From NCBI RefSeq assembly GCF_030285665.1, contig NZ_CP127295.1, positions 9,424,001 to 9,488,000 on the forward strand: DNA of 64,000 nt. The letters are read 5' to 3'. Shown here piece by piece: positions 28,290 to 36,780 of this stretch. Numbering within the stretch: the stretch's first letter is position 1; each line of letters starts with the position of its first letter. The translations under genes and the position numbers were made by a program. Source of the DNA: Amycolatopsis mongoliensis (GTDB lineage: Bacteria; Actinomycetota; Actinomycetes; Mycobacteriales; Pseudonocardiaceae). A model generated the notes under the pieces. It worked only from the letters and a program-made list of their open reading frames with translations, was not told where the DNA came from and did not search any database.

Positions 28290-28732
28290 GCCGGCTACGC
28301 CGATGACGGTCACTTGCGCCGCTGAAGGCTTCGGTGATCGGCTACCAGGTGCAGTCTAGACCGCACTGGCCGCCCCGGACCGGTTGCTGACCGCAATCGC
28401 CACCGCAACGAGTCCGAGTAAGTCGTCGACACCGGCCTCACGATCAAGCCGCTGCCGGATTACGCTGCGTTCGCCAACGCTCGGAGCCGACGACGCGGGT
28501 GCGCTTCCCGAGGTGATCATCGGTCACTTTGAAGGTACGCGGCGCTGAATTCGTCAAATACAGCGTTTACGTCCGTGTCGCAGGCCACCTGTCCTGCTGT
28601 TGATCGAACGACCGTTCACACGACATGTATCCGCTGGAAACGTCCGGTAACCGTCCGGCCGAGAAAGATCCGAGGTGGGTATTCCTGCCTGCCCGGTCGG
28701 CCGACCACGCGCAGGGGGTGTGTCCAGCAGGA
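28290..28732. other. Gene-poor stretch after the exporter
   Basis: No frame here has a recognisable domain or a credible start. It begins the 2-kb relic zone that separates the terpene locus from the catabolic island. Confidence 0.5.
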
Positions 28733-28894
28733 ATGACGGGACGTGGCAGGAACGCCGGGAATGACCTGGCTGTGACGCTGAGCGAGGTGGCGTGCAGTCT
28801 GCACGCCGAGTCCGGCTTGGGCGCGGCCGTGGAGGCAACCACCCGCGCAGCGCTCGAGGCGGGCTATGTACTGTCACCTCGGGGCGTCCCGTAA
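28733..28894 (+). pseudogene. GAF-ANTAR regulator relic, N-terminal fragment
   Basis: MTGRGRNAGNDLAVTLSEVA followed by CSLHAESGLGAAVEATTRAA resembles the N-terminus of actinobacterial GAF and ANTAR domain proteins (LAVxxSEVARxLQAE pattern). The frame stops after 53 codons, before the GAF core, so it is a fragment. Assignment rests on this short pattern. Confidence 0.4.
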
Positions 28895-28985
28895 ATGCCG
28901 GCTGGATCGCAAGTCTCTGCCACGCCGGTGTCATCGCTGGCACGTAGGGGCCGTCAGCTCGGCACGCGCGGTGGCCAGCGCCGTG

Positions 28986-29177
28986 TCACGGCGGGGTTGA
29001 TCCTCGATCTGTGTACTCGTCCAGCTCCCCGGCTTCCACATCCTGCGGCGGGGCGTCGAGCTCAGTGGAGGTGGAGGCGTCTTCGGTCTCCAGGGTGAAA
29101 CGGTCGGCCAGTGGCGTCGCGCCTACCGCCTTGTGTCCCTGAGTCAAGCATTGCTGGTGGGTCCATTCGGTGATCAT
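28986..29177 (-). pseudogene. Integrase-type (IS481/IS3-like) transposase C-terminal relic
   Basis: On the minus strand MITEWTHQQCLTQGHKAVGA with TPLADRFTLETEDAST matches in degenerate form the C-terminal pattern of rve-type transposases (WxxxYNxxRPHQAL...TPxxRF). It has an acidic tail and no catalytic core. A decayed fragment. Confidence 0.35.
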
Positions 29178-29251
29178 GCGTTCGGCGAACCCGGCCCGCC
29201 ACCGACCGTGCCAGTACTGAGCGTCGCTGGCCTTCGCGCCCTTACACCCAA

Positions 29252-29550
29252 CGCACCAGCCACGAACGACCGAAGACGCTCTACATCCGCGAAGACCATC
29301 TCGTCGATCAGATCAACATCAGGCTTGGAGACCAGGGCGGCGCAGTCGCTACCAACCTGGAACATGATCGAACGCGAAGCAGTCGCGTCGCCACAGCGCT
29401 ACGAGGCTCGAGACAGTTCATCGTCTGCGACAACGCCGGATGGCGACTGCAGGAGATCGATTCGAGCTGAGCTACGATCGCCTCCGCTTCAAGATCGCGT
29501 TTCGCGATCCGTGGGGTAATACTGTGTCCGAGGACCGAGTTGATCTGTAA
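29252..29550 (+). pseudogene. Serine-recombinase relic A (left edge of catabolic island)
   Basis: The plus strand encodes RTSHERPKTLYIREDHLVDQ then INIRLGD, the linker after the zinc-ribbon of large serine recombinases (HPxTLYIRED...). After a stop, ELSYDRLRFKIAF resembles their C-terminal strand. The catalytic Ser domain is absent. It leads into the long direct repeat at 29526. Confidence 0.55.
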
Positions 29551-29821
29551 CCCCACCCTGAAGTTCACCACTGACCTGCAACTCGAGTGACATCGCTGCT
29601 TGGCCAAGCACTCCGCGTGAACGACAGGGCAACCGCTTCGCAGAATACCGTCCCCGCGGCTGGATCGCGTCGTACAACACCTTAGCCACAGCCTCGTTGC
29701 AATCCAAGACGATCAGACCCCGCGCATCCGGCCGCTGCGCGCCGGTCCCCGGGCCACCTTCTCTCCCTACCGAAGCGCCGGGATCCTCGGACACCTACCA
29801 TAACCCCCACCGCGGGTCGAG
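29526..29821 (+). repeat. Imperfect direct repeat, left copy
   Basis: About 296 bp, repeated in the same orientation at 55218-55500. By hand count the first 95 positions match at 82 (86%), the last 120 are similarly close, and the middle has diverged. Both copies begin GTCCGAGGACCGAGTTGATC and end GCGGGTCGAG. Confidence 0.8.
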
Positions 29822-30290
29822 GTCACCTCGAGCGAGGTCGGCGTTGCCAGGATGCTCGACCCGTATCGATGTCGTGTGCGGTGCCGTTCCCGGTGAGCCC
29901 GAACGAACCCCTCAAGTCACCGGCCGGCCGCTCCCACGCCGGCCCGGAGCGCGATCGGACAGGCGCGACACCGCCTCCGGATGTCCAGGGGGTGGGACTC
30001 TCCGGAGGTTCAGGAGACAGCGGAGAGCTTGTCGCTGCTGCACCCGGCACCGCGCTGGCCGGCTCGAGCACATCGCCCCGAGCCGGCCCCAGCTCTGCCG
30101 CACGTCGTGCAGGTGGGCCGGCTGAGGCCGGGCAGGGACTGTCTTCATGCCCCAGCCCGGCCCAACACCGCACTGTCCCGTTCCCGGTATGCGAGCGCCA
30201 GGGCGGCCGCCGGGGTGCGACGCCGGCCTTCGCCCGTCACCGACCGACCGGCGTCCGCCTCCTCCAGGGAGACAACGTCGGCGCCGTGCT
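29822..30290. other. Non-coding stretch before the catabolic island
   Basis: Frames exist on both strands but none carries a recognised domain. It lies between the direct repeat and the end of the first transporter gene. I see no gene here. Confidence 0.5.
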
Positions 30291-31613
30291 TCACTCGGCA
30301 GGCAGCAGTGGCGACTCGCTCCGCGACGCCGTTCGTGGCCGGCCGGACAGGGTTGATCCGTTGGTCTCGCGCAAGGCGAACGTGCACAGCAGCGAAAGCA
30401 CCGCGGTGCCGACCATGTACCACGCCACCGCCATGACGCCGCCGGTGCGGTCCAGCAGCCAGGTGGCGATGATCGGCGCGAGCGCGCTGCTGGCCAGTGT
30501 GCCGAGGGTGTAGCCGAACGAGATGCCCGAATACCGGATCTTCGTCTCGAACGCCTCGGCGAAGAACGCGGCGAGTGGACCGAACGCGGCGGAGAAACCG
30601 GTGCAGATCAACAGATAGCCGACGATGGCGAGCAGGAACGAACCGGTGCCGAGCAGCCAGAACCAGGGAAACGCCAGCACACCCATCGCCACCGTCCCCG
30701 CGGCGAAGACCGGCTTGCGGCCGATGCGGTCGGAAAGGGCGCCGAAGAGCGGCAGGGTGACGAAGGTGAGCGCCATCGCCGCCAGCACGATCCACAGCAT
30801 CGAGTTCCGGCTGAACCCGATCTGCTGGGCACCGTAGCTCAGGCCGAACACGGTGGTCAGGTAGAACGTGACCCCGATCGAGAGGTAGGCACCGCCGGTC
30901 AGCAGGACCTGCTTCGGATAGTGCCGGAGCACGACGGCGATCGGCAGCTTGACCACGTCCTCCTTGCCCTTCAGCCGGTCGAAGGTGGGGCTTTCGCCGA
31001 GCTTCAGCCGCACGACGAGTCCGGCGAGGACGAACACGCCGCCGATCAGGAACGGCACGCGCCAGCCCCAGGACAGGAAGCTCTCGGGCGACATCGCGCC
31101 GAAGGCGAGGAACACCGCGTTGCCGAGCATGAGCCCCGCCGGCACTCCCATCTGGACCCAGCTCCCGTAGTAGCCGCGGCGGTGGAACGGCGCGTGCTCG
31201 ACCGTCATGAGCACCGCGCCACCGTACTCACCGCCGAGCGAGAGGCCCTGGATGAACCGCAGCGCGACGAGGATGATCGGGGCGGCCACCCCGATCTTCC
31301 CATAGCTGGGCAGCACGCCGACGGCGAAGGTCGTGGTCCCCATGATGCTCAGGGTCAGCACCAGCATGGACTTGCGTCCGATCCGGTCGCCGAAGTGTCC
31401 GAACAGGACTCCGCCGATCGGCCGCGCGACGAAGGCCGCGGAGAACGTCGCGAACGACAGCAACGTGCCGACCACGGCGTCGAACTGGGGGAAGAACAGT
31501 TTGTTGAAGACGAGTCCGGCCGCGGTGCCGTAGATGAAGAAGTCGTACCATTCCACGGTCGTGCCGACAGCGCTGGCGAATCCTGCTTTTCCGCTGCGCG
31601 AGATCAGGGACAT
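30291..31613 (-). CDS. MFS transporter, metabolite:H+ symporter (MHS) family
   Basis: The 440-residue protein has 12 membrane segments with MHS hallmarks: GTTVEWYDFFIYGTAAGL at the N-terminus, GHFGDRIGRKSML (motif A) and QGLSLGGEYGGAVLM. Relatives import organic acids such as shikimate, ketoglutarate or aromatic acids with protons. ATG 31613 follows AAGGAA. The last about 20 residues (GRPRTASRSESPLLPAE) are not typical; they coincide with an island-edge repeat, suggesting an ancient junction replaced the native tail. It is the last gene of a nine-gene unit that starts at 40272. A partial copy of the 40384 palindrome lies just upstream. Confidence 0.87.
   Translation of the reverse strand: MSLISRSGKAGFASAVGTTVEWYDFFIYGTAAGLVFNKLFFPQFDAVVGTLLSFATFSAAFVARPIGGVLFGHFGDRIGRKSMLVLTLSIMGTTTFAVGVLPSYGKIGVAAPIILVALRFIQGLSLGGEYGGAVLMTVEHAPFHRRGYYGSWVQMGVPAGLMLGNAVFLAFGAMSPESFLSWGWRVPFLIGGVFVLAGLVVRLKLGESPTFDRLKGKEDVVKLPIAVVLRHYPKQVLLTGGAYLSIGVTFYLTTVFGLSYGAQQIGFSRNSMLWIVLAAMALTFVTLPLFGALSDRIGRKPVFAAGTVAMGVLAFPWFWLLGTGSFLLAIVGYLLICTGFSAAFGPLAAFFAEAFETKIRYSGISFGYTLGTLASSALAPIIATWLLDRTGGVMAVAWYMVGTAVLSLLCTFALRETNGSTLSGRPRTASRSESPLLPAE
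30304..30339 (+). repeat. 36-bp edge repeat, left copy
   Basis: AGCAGTGGCGACTCGCTCCG and the following 16 nt match 54978-55013 at 31 of 36 positions in the same orientation. The left copy lies inside the 3' end of the MHS transporter gene. Confidence 0.65.
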
Positions 31614-31669
31614 CGGTGTTCCTTTTCAACGGAGGTTTTCCGAAAGCCTCTTCGCGGCGGGCACCTCGT

Positions 31670-31690
31670 GGTACCTCCACCTGGAGAGGT
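31670..31690. promoter_or_regulatory. Partial copy of the GGTACCTCCA operator-like palindrome
   Basis: GGTACCTCCA, one differing base, then CTGGAG: 16 of 17 positions match the left two thirds of the palindrome at 40384-40409. It sits between the ligase-like stop and the MHS transporter start, where a secondary promoter would be. Confidence 0.55.
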
Positions 31691-32619
31691 CAGAAGGCGC
31701 CGGGAAAAGTCGCGCAGGTCGTCAGCTCCGCGGCGGGCGCGGGGCCGGGATGGATCCAGAGTCCCGTCTGCCGGAACCACGTCCGAGCGGCGTCGGCGTC
31801 CGGCTGCGCTCCGGTGGCGAGCACGCGGCGCAACGACGAGTTCCGCAGACCACGCACACCCGTTGCCGCGAGCTCCACATAGGACGCTCCGGGGGCGGAC
31901 ATCGTCGTCACCGGAAACCGCGCCAGCAGGCCGCGGACCCGCGTGGGGTCACCACCGGTTTCGTCGACCAGGATCGCCGCCCCCGCCGACCACGGCTCGA
32001 TCAAGCCGAGCAGGACGCCGGTTGCCGTGTGCCGCGGGGTGCGACTCCAGTGCAGGTCGTCGTGGCTCCGATCCAGCCACGCCAGGCCGAGTCCGTCCGC
32101 CAGCTGTCCCAGCTCGGCGTGGCTGTGCCTCTCGTCGCCGGTCAGCAGGACCGGGCCGGCCGCGGGTACCGGTTCGTGGTGCGGCTCCGTCAGGAACATC
32201 ATGGCCCGGTAGTTCATCGCTTCGGCGTGCGGCAGGCCGCCGACGCAGAGCACGTGCCGCACCGCGCCCGCCCGCCGGAGTGCCAGCGCGGGTTCGAGGT
32301 GTGCCTCGTCGACCACCACCACCGCCGCTCCGGCGGCGCGCACCCGGTCGCCGTCCGGCTCGCCGCACGGCATCGGCGCGAACGGAACCCCGGCCCGCAG
32401 CGTCCCGGCGGCGACCTCCCACCATTCGGGCACCGGCGGCAGCAGTACCGCGACCGACTCCCCCGGCGCGAGTCCGAGGTCGTCCAGCAGGCCGGCGAAC
32501 CGCGCGGCGCGGTCGGCGAAATGGGAATAAGGGAGCAGGCGATGGCGCCCGGCCCGGTCCACCCGGACCATAGCCGTCCTGCCTTCGTGTTTTCCCCAAT
32601 AGTCCAGGAACGCACTCAT
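31690..32619 (-). CDS. Acyl-CoA synthetase-like protein lacking the ATP loop and C-domain
   Basis: The 309-residue product starts MSAFLDYWGKHEGRTAMVRV and keeps the N-terminal fold of AMP-forming ligases (GLLDDLGLAPGESVAVLLPP, RAGVPFAPMPCGE, and late SSLRRVLATGAQPDADAART). The P-loop YTSGTTGxPKG is replaced by LLTGDERHSHAEL. The protein also stops before the adenylate-contact motif and the C-terminal lid, while real enzymes are about 500-550 residues. It is uninterrupted and lies within the operon, so it may be a kept pseudo-enzyme (acyl binder or partner) or a decaying remnant. ATG 32619 has GAGGTG upstream. Confidence 0.6.
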   Translation of the reverse strand: MSAFLDYWGKHEGRTAMVRVDRAGRHRLLPYSHFADRAARFAGLLDDLGLAPGESVAVLLPPVPEWWEVAAGTLRAGVPFAPMPCGEPDGDRVRAAGAAVVVVDEAHLEPALALRRAGAVRHVLCVGGLPHAEAMNYRAMMFLTEPHHEPVPAAGPVLLTGDERHSHAELGQLADGLGLAWLDRSHDDLHWSRTPRHTATGVLLGLIEPWSAGAAILVDETGGDPTRVRGLLARFPVTTMSAPGASYVELAATGVRGLRNSSLRRVLATGAQPDADAARTWFRQTGLWIHPGPAPAAELTTCATFPGAF

Positions 32620-32687
32620 GACGAAACACCTCACCGAATTCGTGACAATACGGCGACACACGAAAATCGCCGGGAAAAGGGAACCGG

Positions 32688-33323
32688 CTAGAGCAGCCTG
32701 AGCTCGTGCGCCTTGGCGATGGCCTCGACCCGGTTCCGCGCGTTCAGTTTCTGCATCGCGGTCTGCAGGTACGTCTTCACGGTGTTCCGGGCGAGCGTGA
32801 GCTGATCGGCGATCTCCGGATTGCTGTGTCCCATCGCGGCGAGCCGCAGCACCTCGTACTCGCGCTTGGTGAGCCCGACCCGGAACAGCAGCTCCGGGGT
32901 CGCGGAGGCGTGCCGGCCGGCCAGCCGGGGATCGACGACCCGGACCCCGCGGGCCACCCGCCGTACCGCCGTGGCGAAGTCGCCGCCGGTGATGTCCTTG
33001 ACCAGGCAGCCGTCCGCGCCCGCCTCGATCAGTACATCGATCGCGCCGTGGTCGGCGAACGCGGTGAACAGCAGGATCTTCACGCGCGGCGCGACCCGCC
33101 GCAGCTGGGTGACCAGCTCGGGCGCCGGCATGTCCGGCAGGCGCAGGTCCAGCAGGATCACGTCGGCGGCGACCTCCCGCGCGACCTTGATCGCCTCGTG
33201 CCCCGTGCTCGCGCCGCCCACCACGGTGATCGCCGGATCCTCCGCGGCGAGCAGCTCGACGCCGCCGCGGATCACCGGGTGGTCGTCCACCACGAGCACC
33301 CGGACGTCGGTGTGCTCACACAT
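32688..33323 (-). CDS. NarL/LuxR-type response regulator
   Basis: A 211-residue regulator: receiver domain with VLVVDDHPVIRGG, phospho-acceptor Asp in DVILLDLRLPDMP (about 60) and the conserved Lys in GCLVKDITGGD, then a LuxR-type helix-turn-helix (LTKREYEVLRLAAMG, NPEIADQLTLARNTVKTYL). ATG 33323 overlaps the end of the histidine kinase gene by 8 nt, so the pair is translationally coupled. Embedded in the catabolic operon, it probably activates it; the 26-bp palindrome at 40384 is a candidate target. Confidence 0.9.
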   Translation of the reverse strand: MCEHTDVRVLVVDDHPVIRGGVELLAAEDPAITVVGGASTGHEAIKVAREVAADVILLDLRLPDMPAPELVTQLRRVAPRVKILLFTAFADHGAIDVLIEAGADGCLVKDITGGDFATAVRRVARGVRVVDPRLAGRHASATPELLFRVGLTKREYEVLRLAAMGHSNPEIADQLTLARNTVKTYLQTAMQKLNARNRVEAIAKAHELRLL

Positions 33324-34473
33324 CGCCGGTGCCCTCCGCCACGCAGGGCACCCAGGCCCGCACGGTCGTGCCGCCGTCTTCGTTGCCGACGACCGACACG
33401 CCGCCGCCCACCCGTTCCATCCGGCGCACGGACAGCGGCAGGCCGAGGTGTCCCGCCTTGGCCAGGTCACCGCTGGCCCAGCCCTGCCCGTCATCGGCCA
33501 CCACGACGGTGAGCCGCCCGCCCGCGACCACGACGCTGACGACGACGGTGGAAGCCTGGGCGTGCTTCTCGACGTTGACCAGCGCCTCGCGCACGACGCT
33601 GGTCAACGCCTCGGTCCGCCCCGGCGCCAGCTCCGGGATCTCCGCGAGCGCCACGAACGAGGCCGGCAGGCCGGTCCGCTCCTCGAAGGCTTCGCAGTCC
33701 TCCTGGATGGCCACCGCGAGCCGGCGCTCCGGGGGCTGTTCGTTGAGACGGGCCAGCGAGTTGCGCAACAGCGCGCTCACCGACGTGACCTGCCGTTCCA
33801 CCTCGTCGAGCCGGTCCCGGATCCGGTCGAGGTCGTCCATCGACCGCAGGCTGCGGAGCTCGGCGCCGATGCGGAAGAGCACCGGGCTGACCGAGTCGTG
33901 CAGGTCGGCCGCCATCCGCCGCCGCTCGGCCTCCAGCGCCACTCCGGTCTGCAGCTTCGCCCGCTCGGAGCTGACCAGGGTCACCGAAGCGACGGCCGCC
34001 ACCTCTTCCACCCGCGCGATGACCTGGTCGCCGAAGGACGCCTCGTCGCGGATGCCGACGTACACGGCACCGAGCACTTCCCCGCCGTAGATCATCGGGA
34101 CGGCCAGCATGGCGCCGAGACCCTCCCGCGCGACCAGCTCGTCGAAGTCGTGCGTGATCGCGTCCGACGTGCGGTAGTCCCGCACCCACACCGGCCGTCG
34201 CTCGGCGATGCTCTTGCCACCCAGGCCGACGCCCTCGGGCACGACGAGCCGGTGCAGGGCCGTGCTCATCGTGCCCTGCCAGCTCCGGTGCACCAGCCGG
34301 CGCCCCGGCTCGAGCCGGCCGACCAGGGACATGTCGAACTCGCCCAGCTCCCGGATGCGGCGGGCCACCGACTTCATCGCGAGTGACCCCTCCGACAGGA
34401 CGAGCAACTCGGAATGCCGCGAAGCGAGCTGCTCCAGCAGCGCTTCCACGGGGGTGTCCCGCGCATCCGTCAT
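33316..34473 (-). CDS. GAF-domain sensor histidine kinase (NarX/DegS type)
   Basis: The 385-residue soluble kinase starts MTDARDTPVEALLEQLASRH with an AGGAGAG SD. A GAF domain (about 50-190, ending VLGAVYVGIRDEASFG) precedes a HisKA_3 dimerisation domain with the phospho-His in RRRMAADLHDSVSPVLFRIG and an HATPase (REALVNVEKHAQAS, VADDGQGW, GGTTVRAWVP). No membrane segment is visible, so it senses a cytoplasmic ligand via GAF, plausibly a pathway intermediate. Partner is the overlapping response regulator. Confidence 0.88.
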   Translation of the reverse strand: MTDARDTPVEALLEQLASRHSELLVLSEGSLAMKSVARRIRELGEFDMSLVGRLEPGRRLVHRSWQGTMSTALHRLVVPEGVGLGGKSIAERRPVWVRDYRTSDAITHDFDELVAREGLGAMLAVPMIYGGEVLGAVYVGIRDEASFGDQVIARVEEVAAVASVTLVSSERAKLQTGVALEAERRRMAADLHDSVSPVLFRIGAELRSLRSMDDLDRIRDRLDEVERQVTSVSALLRNSLARLNEQPPERRLAVAIQEDCEAFEERTGLPASFVALAEIPELAPGRTEALTSVVREALVNVEKHAQASTVVVSVVVAGGRLTVVVADDGQGWASGDLAKAGHLGLPLSVRRMERVGGGVSVVGNEDGGTTVRAWVPCVAEGTGDV

Positions 34474-34518
34474 GGCGATCTCTCCTGGTCCACGTGTGAT
34501 CATGATAACCGGGGCGAG

Positions 34519-35634
34519 CTACAGCTCCGCCGGTTCGAGCACGCCCCGCAGCGCCAGGAGGCTCTCCAGCAGGAAGTAGTCGCCCCAGACCAGCTCCGCG
34601 TCGGTGGCGACCCCGCGCCGGGGGTCGAAACAGCCCCCGGTGAGCATGCCCGGCCGGCGGTGGTCCCCCACGCCGGTCGGCGTGACGAACGTGGTCAGGG
34701 TGTCCACCATCGCGGCGGCGTGCTCCCGGTACCACGGGCGGTCCGGGAGGAGCGCGGCCAGCTTGAGCAGTGCGGCCGCGGCGATGGCGGTCGCGGAGGT
34801 GTCCCGCGGCTCGTCCGGTCCGGCGCTGAAGTCCCACGGTGCGACGCGGTCGGCGGGCAGCCGGTCGAGCCACCAGTCCGCGGCCGTCGTCGCCGGCCCG
34901 GCGAACTCGGGACCCACCCAGTGGGCGGCCTGGGCGAAGCCGAGCATCGCCCAGGCCTGGGCGCGGGCCCACGTGCTGTCGTCGGAGCGTCCCTTGTGGG
35001 TGTAGCGCCGCAGCAGGGTCCCGTCCCATTGGTCGAACTCGGCGGACTGGCACACGGAACCGTCGTCGCGCAGGCAGTACTCGACGTGGCGCTGCGCGTG
35101 CGCGCGGGCCATGTCCGCCAGCTCCGACCAGTCCGTTTCCCGTGCGGCCCAGGCGAGCAGCGCGACGGTGCCGGGCACGGCGTCGATGTTGGCGGCACCG
35201 GCGCCGACCGCGTCGGACTCCTCGGCCTGGCTGCCGAGCGGGATCAGCCCCGCGTCGTGGTTGAAGCTCGACGCGAGCCCCCGCGCACCGGCGAGCGCCG
35301 CCGCACGCGTGGCTTCGCTCTTCCCGGTCAGGTGTGCGACCCCGGCGCCGTAGAAGAACAGGAACCCGCGGAACGCCGTGTCCGAGCTCGCCCGGACCGT
35401 GAGCCGCTCGGCGACGTCGTCGGCCAGCCGCGCGTACCGCCGCGCGCCGGAGTCGGCGGCCGCCAGTGCGAGGAGGCCGCCCCAGAAGCCGCCGGTCCAG
35501 AACCCGTCCGCGCTGCGGGTCCACTCGCCCGTGTCCGTATCGGCGTAGTTCGGGAAGCCCGTCGCCACGTCGGCCGCGGTCTCGTCGATCCGCAGCAGCA
35601 TCCGCTGCGAAGCTTCGTCCCACCGCCCGCTCAC
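34519..35634 (-). CDS. GH88-family glycoside hydrolase (unsaturated uronyl hydrolase type), copy 1
   Basis: The 371-residue product has the alpha6/alpha6-barrel features of GH88/GH105-like enzymes: FPNYADTDTG, SADGFWTGGFWGGLLALA, AANIDAVPGTVALLAWAA and DSTWARAQAWAMLGFAQAA (equivalent to the SxWxRGQAW motif). Such enzymes hydrate and open unsaturated uronic acids at the non-reducing end of lyase products. GTG 35634 overlaps the upstream alcohol dehydrogenase stop (GTGA), with GGAG about 8 nt before it. No signal peptide, so it acts inside the cell on imported oligomers. Exact GH family and substrate are uncertain; it is more divergent than the copy at 51962. Confidence 0.72.
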   Translation of the reverse strand: MSGRWDEASQRMLLRIDETAADVATGFPNYADTDTGEWTRSADGFWTGGFWGGLLALAAADSGARRYARLADDVAERLTVRASSDTAFRGFLFFYGAGVAHLTGKSEATRAAALAGARGLASSFNHDAGLIPLGSQAEESDAVGAGAANIDAVPGTVALLAWAARETDWSELADMARAHAQRHVEYCLRDDGSVCQSAEFDQWDGTLLRRYTHKGRSDDSTWARAQAWAMLGFAQAAHWVGPEFAGPATTAADWWLDRLPADRVAPWDFSAGPDEPRDTSATAIAAAALLKLAALLPDRPWYREHAAAMVDTLTTFVTPTGVGDHRRPGMLTGGCFDPRRGVATDAELVWGDYFLLESLLALRGVLEPAEL

Positions 35635-36746
35635 GACGGGTCTCCGCTCACCAGCACCGGCTTGAGCGTCCGGCCCGCGCGCATGTCCGCCAGCGCCTCG
35701 TTGGCGCGCTCCAGCGGATAGGCCGTGACCAGCCGTTCCAGGTCGAAGCGCGCGGCGAGATCGGGCAGGGACAGCACGTAGTCCAGGTGGTTGCGCGGCG
35801 AGAACGCCCAGCTGCCGAGCACCCGCAGCTGCTTGCGGGTGATGTGGTGCGGGTTGAGCATCGTCGGCCCGTGGTCGGTGTACTGGCCGACCACCAGGTA
35901 CGTGCCGCCGCGCCGGGTCATGGCCATGCCCTCGGCGACCGCGGCCGGCACCCCGGTGGCCTCGATCACGAGGTCCGCGCCACGCCCGTCCGGCGTCTCC
36001 GCCAGCACCTTCGCGAGCCGGGCCTCCTGGTCGGTCTCGGTGAAGATGTCGAGGTGCACATCGCCGACGCCGATCTCCCGCGCGACTTCGAGCCGGTTGG
36101 CCGGCCCGCCGACGATGATCACCTTGCTCGCGCCGGCGACGGCGGCGAACATGGCCGCCGCCATGCCGACCGGCCCGCTGCCCTGGACCACCACGACATC
36201 GCCTTCGCGGGGCTTGCCGATGTCCTGCACCGCGTGCACGACGGTCGGACCGGCACAACCGAGCGCGATCACCTGCTGCGGCCGGATGCCCTCGGGCAGC
36301 TTGACGATGGTGGAGCCGGGCTGCAGGTAGATCTGCTCCGCCCAGCCGCCGGACAGGTGCGGGGGCTGGGCACAACTCTGGTTGATGCCGTAGACCTTGC
36401 GCGTCTCGCAGAGCGACGGCTCGCCCGAGGTCGTGCAGTGGAAGCAGCGGCCGCACGGGATGTTCGACGCCCAGGACACCAGGTCGCCTTCGCGCAGGGG
36501 CGCGCCGGTGGCGTCGGCCGACACCCCTTCGCCGAGCTCGCGGACCCGGCCGACCGCTTCGTGGCCGAGCACGACCGGCAGCGGGATCGCCATCCGGCCC
36601 TGCTGGAGGTGCATGTCGGTGCCGCAGACACCGGCGTGGGTGACGTCGGCCACCACCGCGCCCGGTCCGGGTCGAACCCCCGGGAACCGGGTGACCTCCA
36701 GGTCGGCGCCGAACTCCTTCAGCACCACGGCCTTGCGCTCGTTCAT
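35631..36746 (-). CDS. Zinc-dependent alcohol dehydrogenase (MDR family)
   Basis: The 371-residue MDR enzyme shows the catalytic zinc ligands in GVCGTDMHLQQG and LGHEAVGRV, the four structural-zinc cysteines in IPCGRCFHCTTSGEPSLC, and the NAD(P)-binding VVVQGSGPVGMAAAMFA. It would oxidise a polyol or sugar-acid-derived alcohol in the cytosol. ATG 36746 follows GAGGAG. It overlaps the hydrolase gene downstream by 4 nt and is 34 nt after a CoA-transferase gene, so it belongs to the same operon. Substrate is inferred from context only. Confidence 0.88.
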   Translation of the reverse strand: MNERKAVVLKEFGADLEVTRFPGVRPGPGAVVADVTHAGVCGTDMHLQQGRMAIPLPVVLGHEAVGRVRELGEGVSADATGAPLREGDLVSWASNIPCGRCFHCTTSGEPSLCETRKVYGINQSCAQPPHLSGGWAEQIYLQPGSTIVKLPEGIRPQQVIALGCAGPTVVHAVQDIGKPREGDVVVVQGSGPVGMAAAMFAAVAGASKVIIVGGPANRLEVAREIGVGDVHLDIFTETDQEARLAKVLAETPDGRGADLVIEATGVPAAVAEGMAMTRRGGTYLVVGQYTDHGPTMLNPHHITRKQLRVLGSWAFSPRNHLDYVLSLPDLAARFDLERLVTAYPLERANEALADMRAGRTLKPVLVSGDPS

Positions 36747-36780
36747 CGGGATTCTCCTCGCTGGGTTCGTTCGATCGTCC

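Noticed and set aside
28625..28732. Upstream extension of the GAF-ANTAR fragment frame
   Set aside because: The 36 extra codons have no similarity and include an improbable Pro/Arg-rich composition; the relic was limited to the recognisable part.
30921..32691. Plus-strand frames of 550 and 385 codons
   Set aside because: Antisense to the MHS transporter and ligase-like genes; no recognisable domain.
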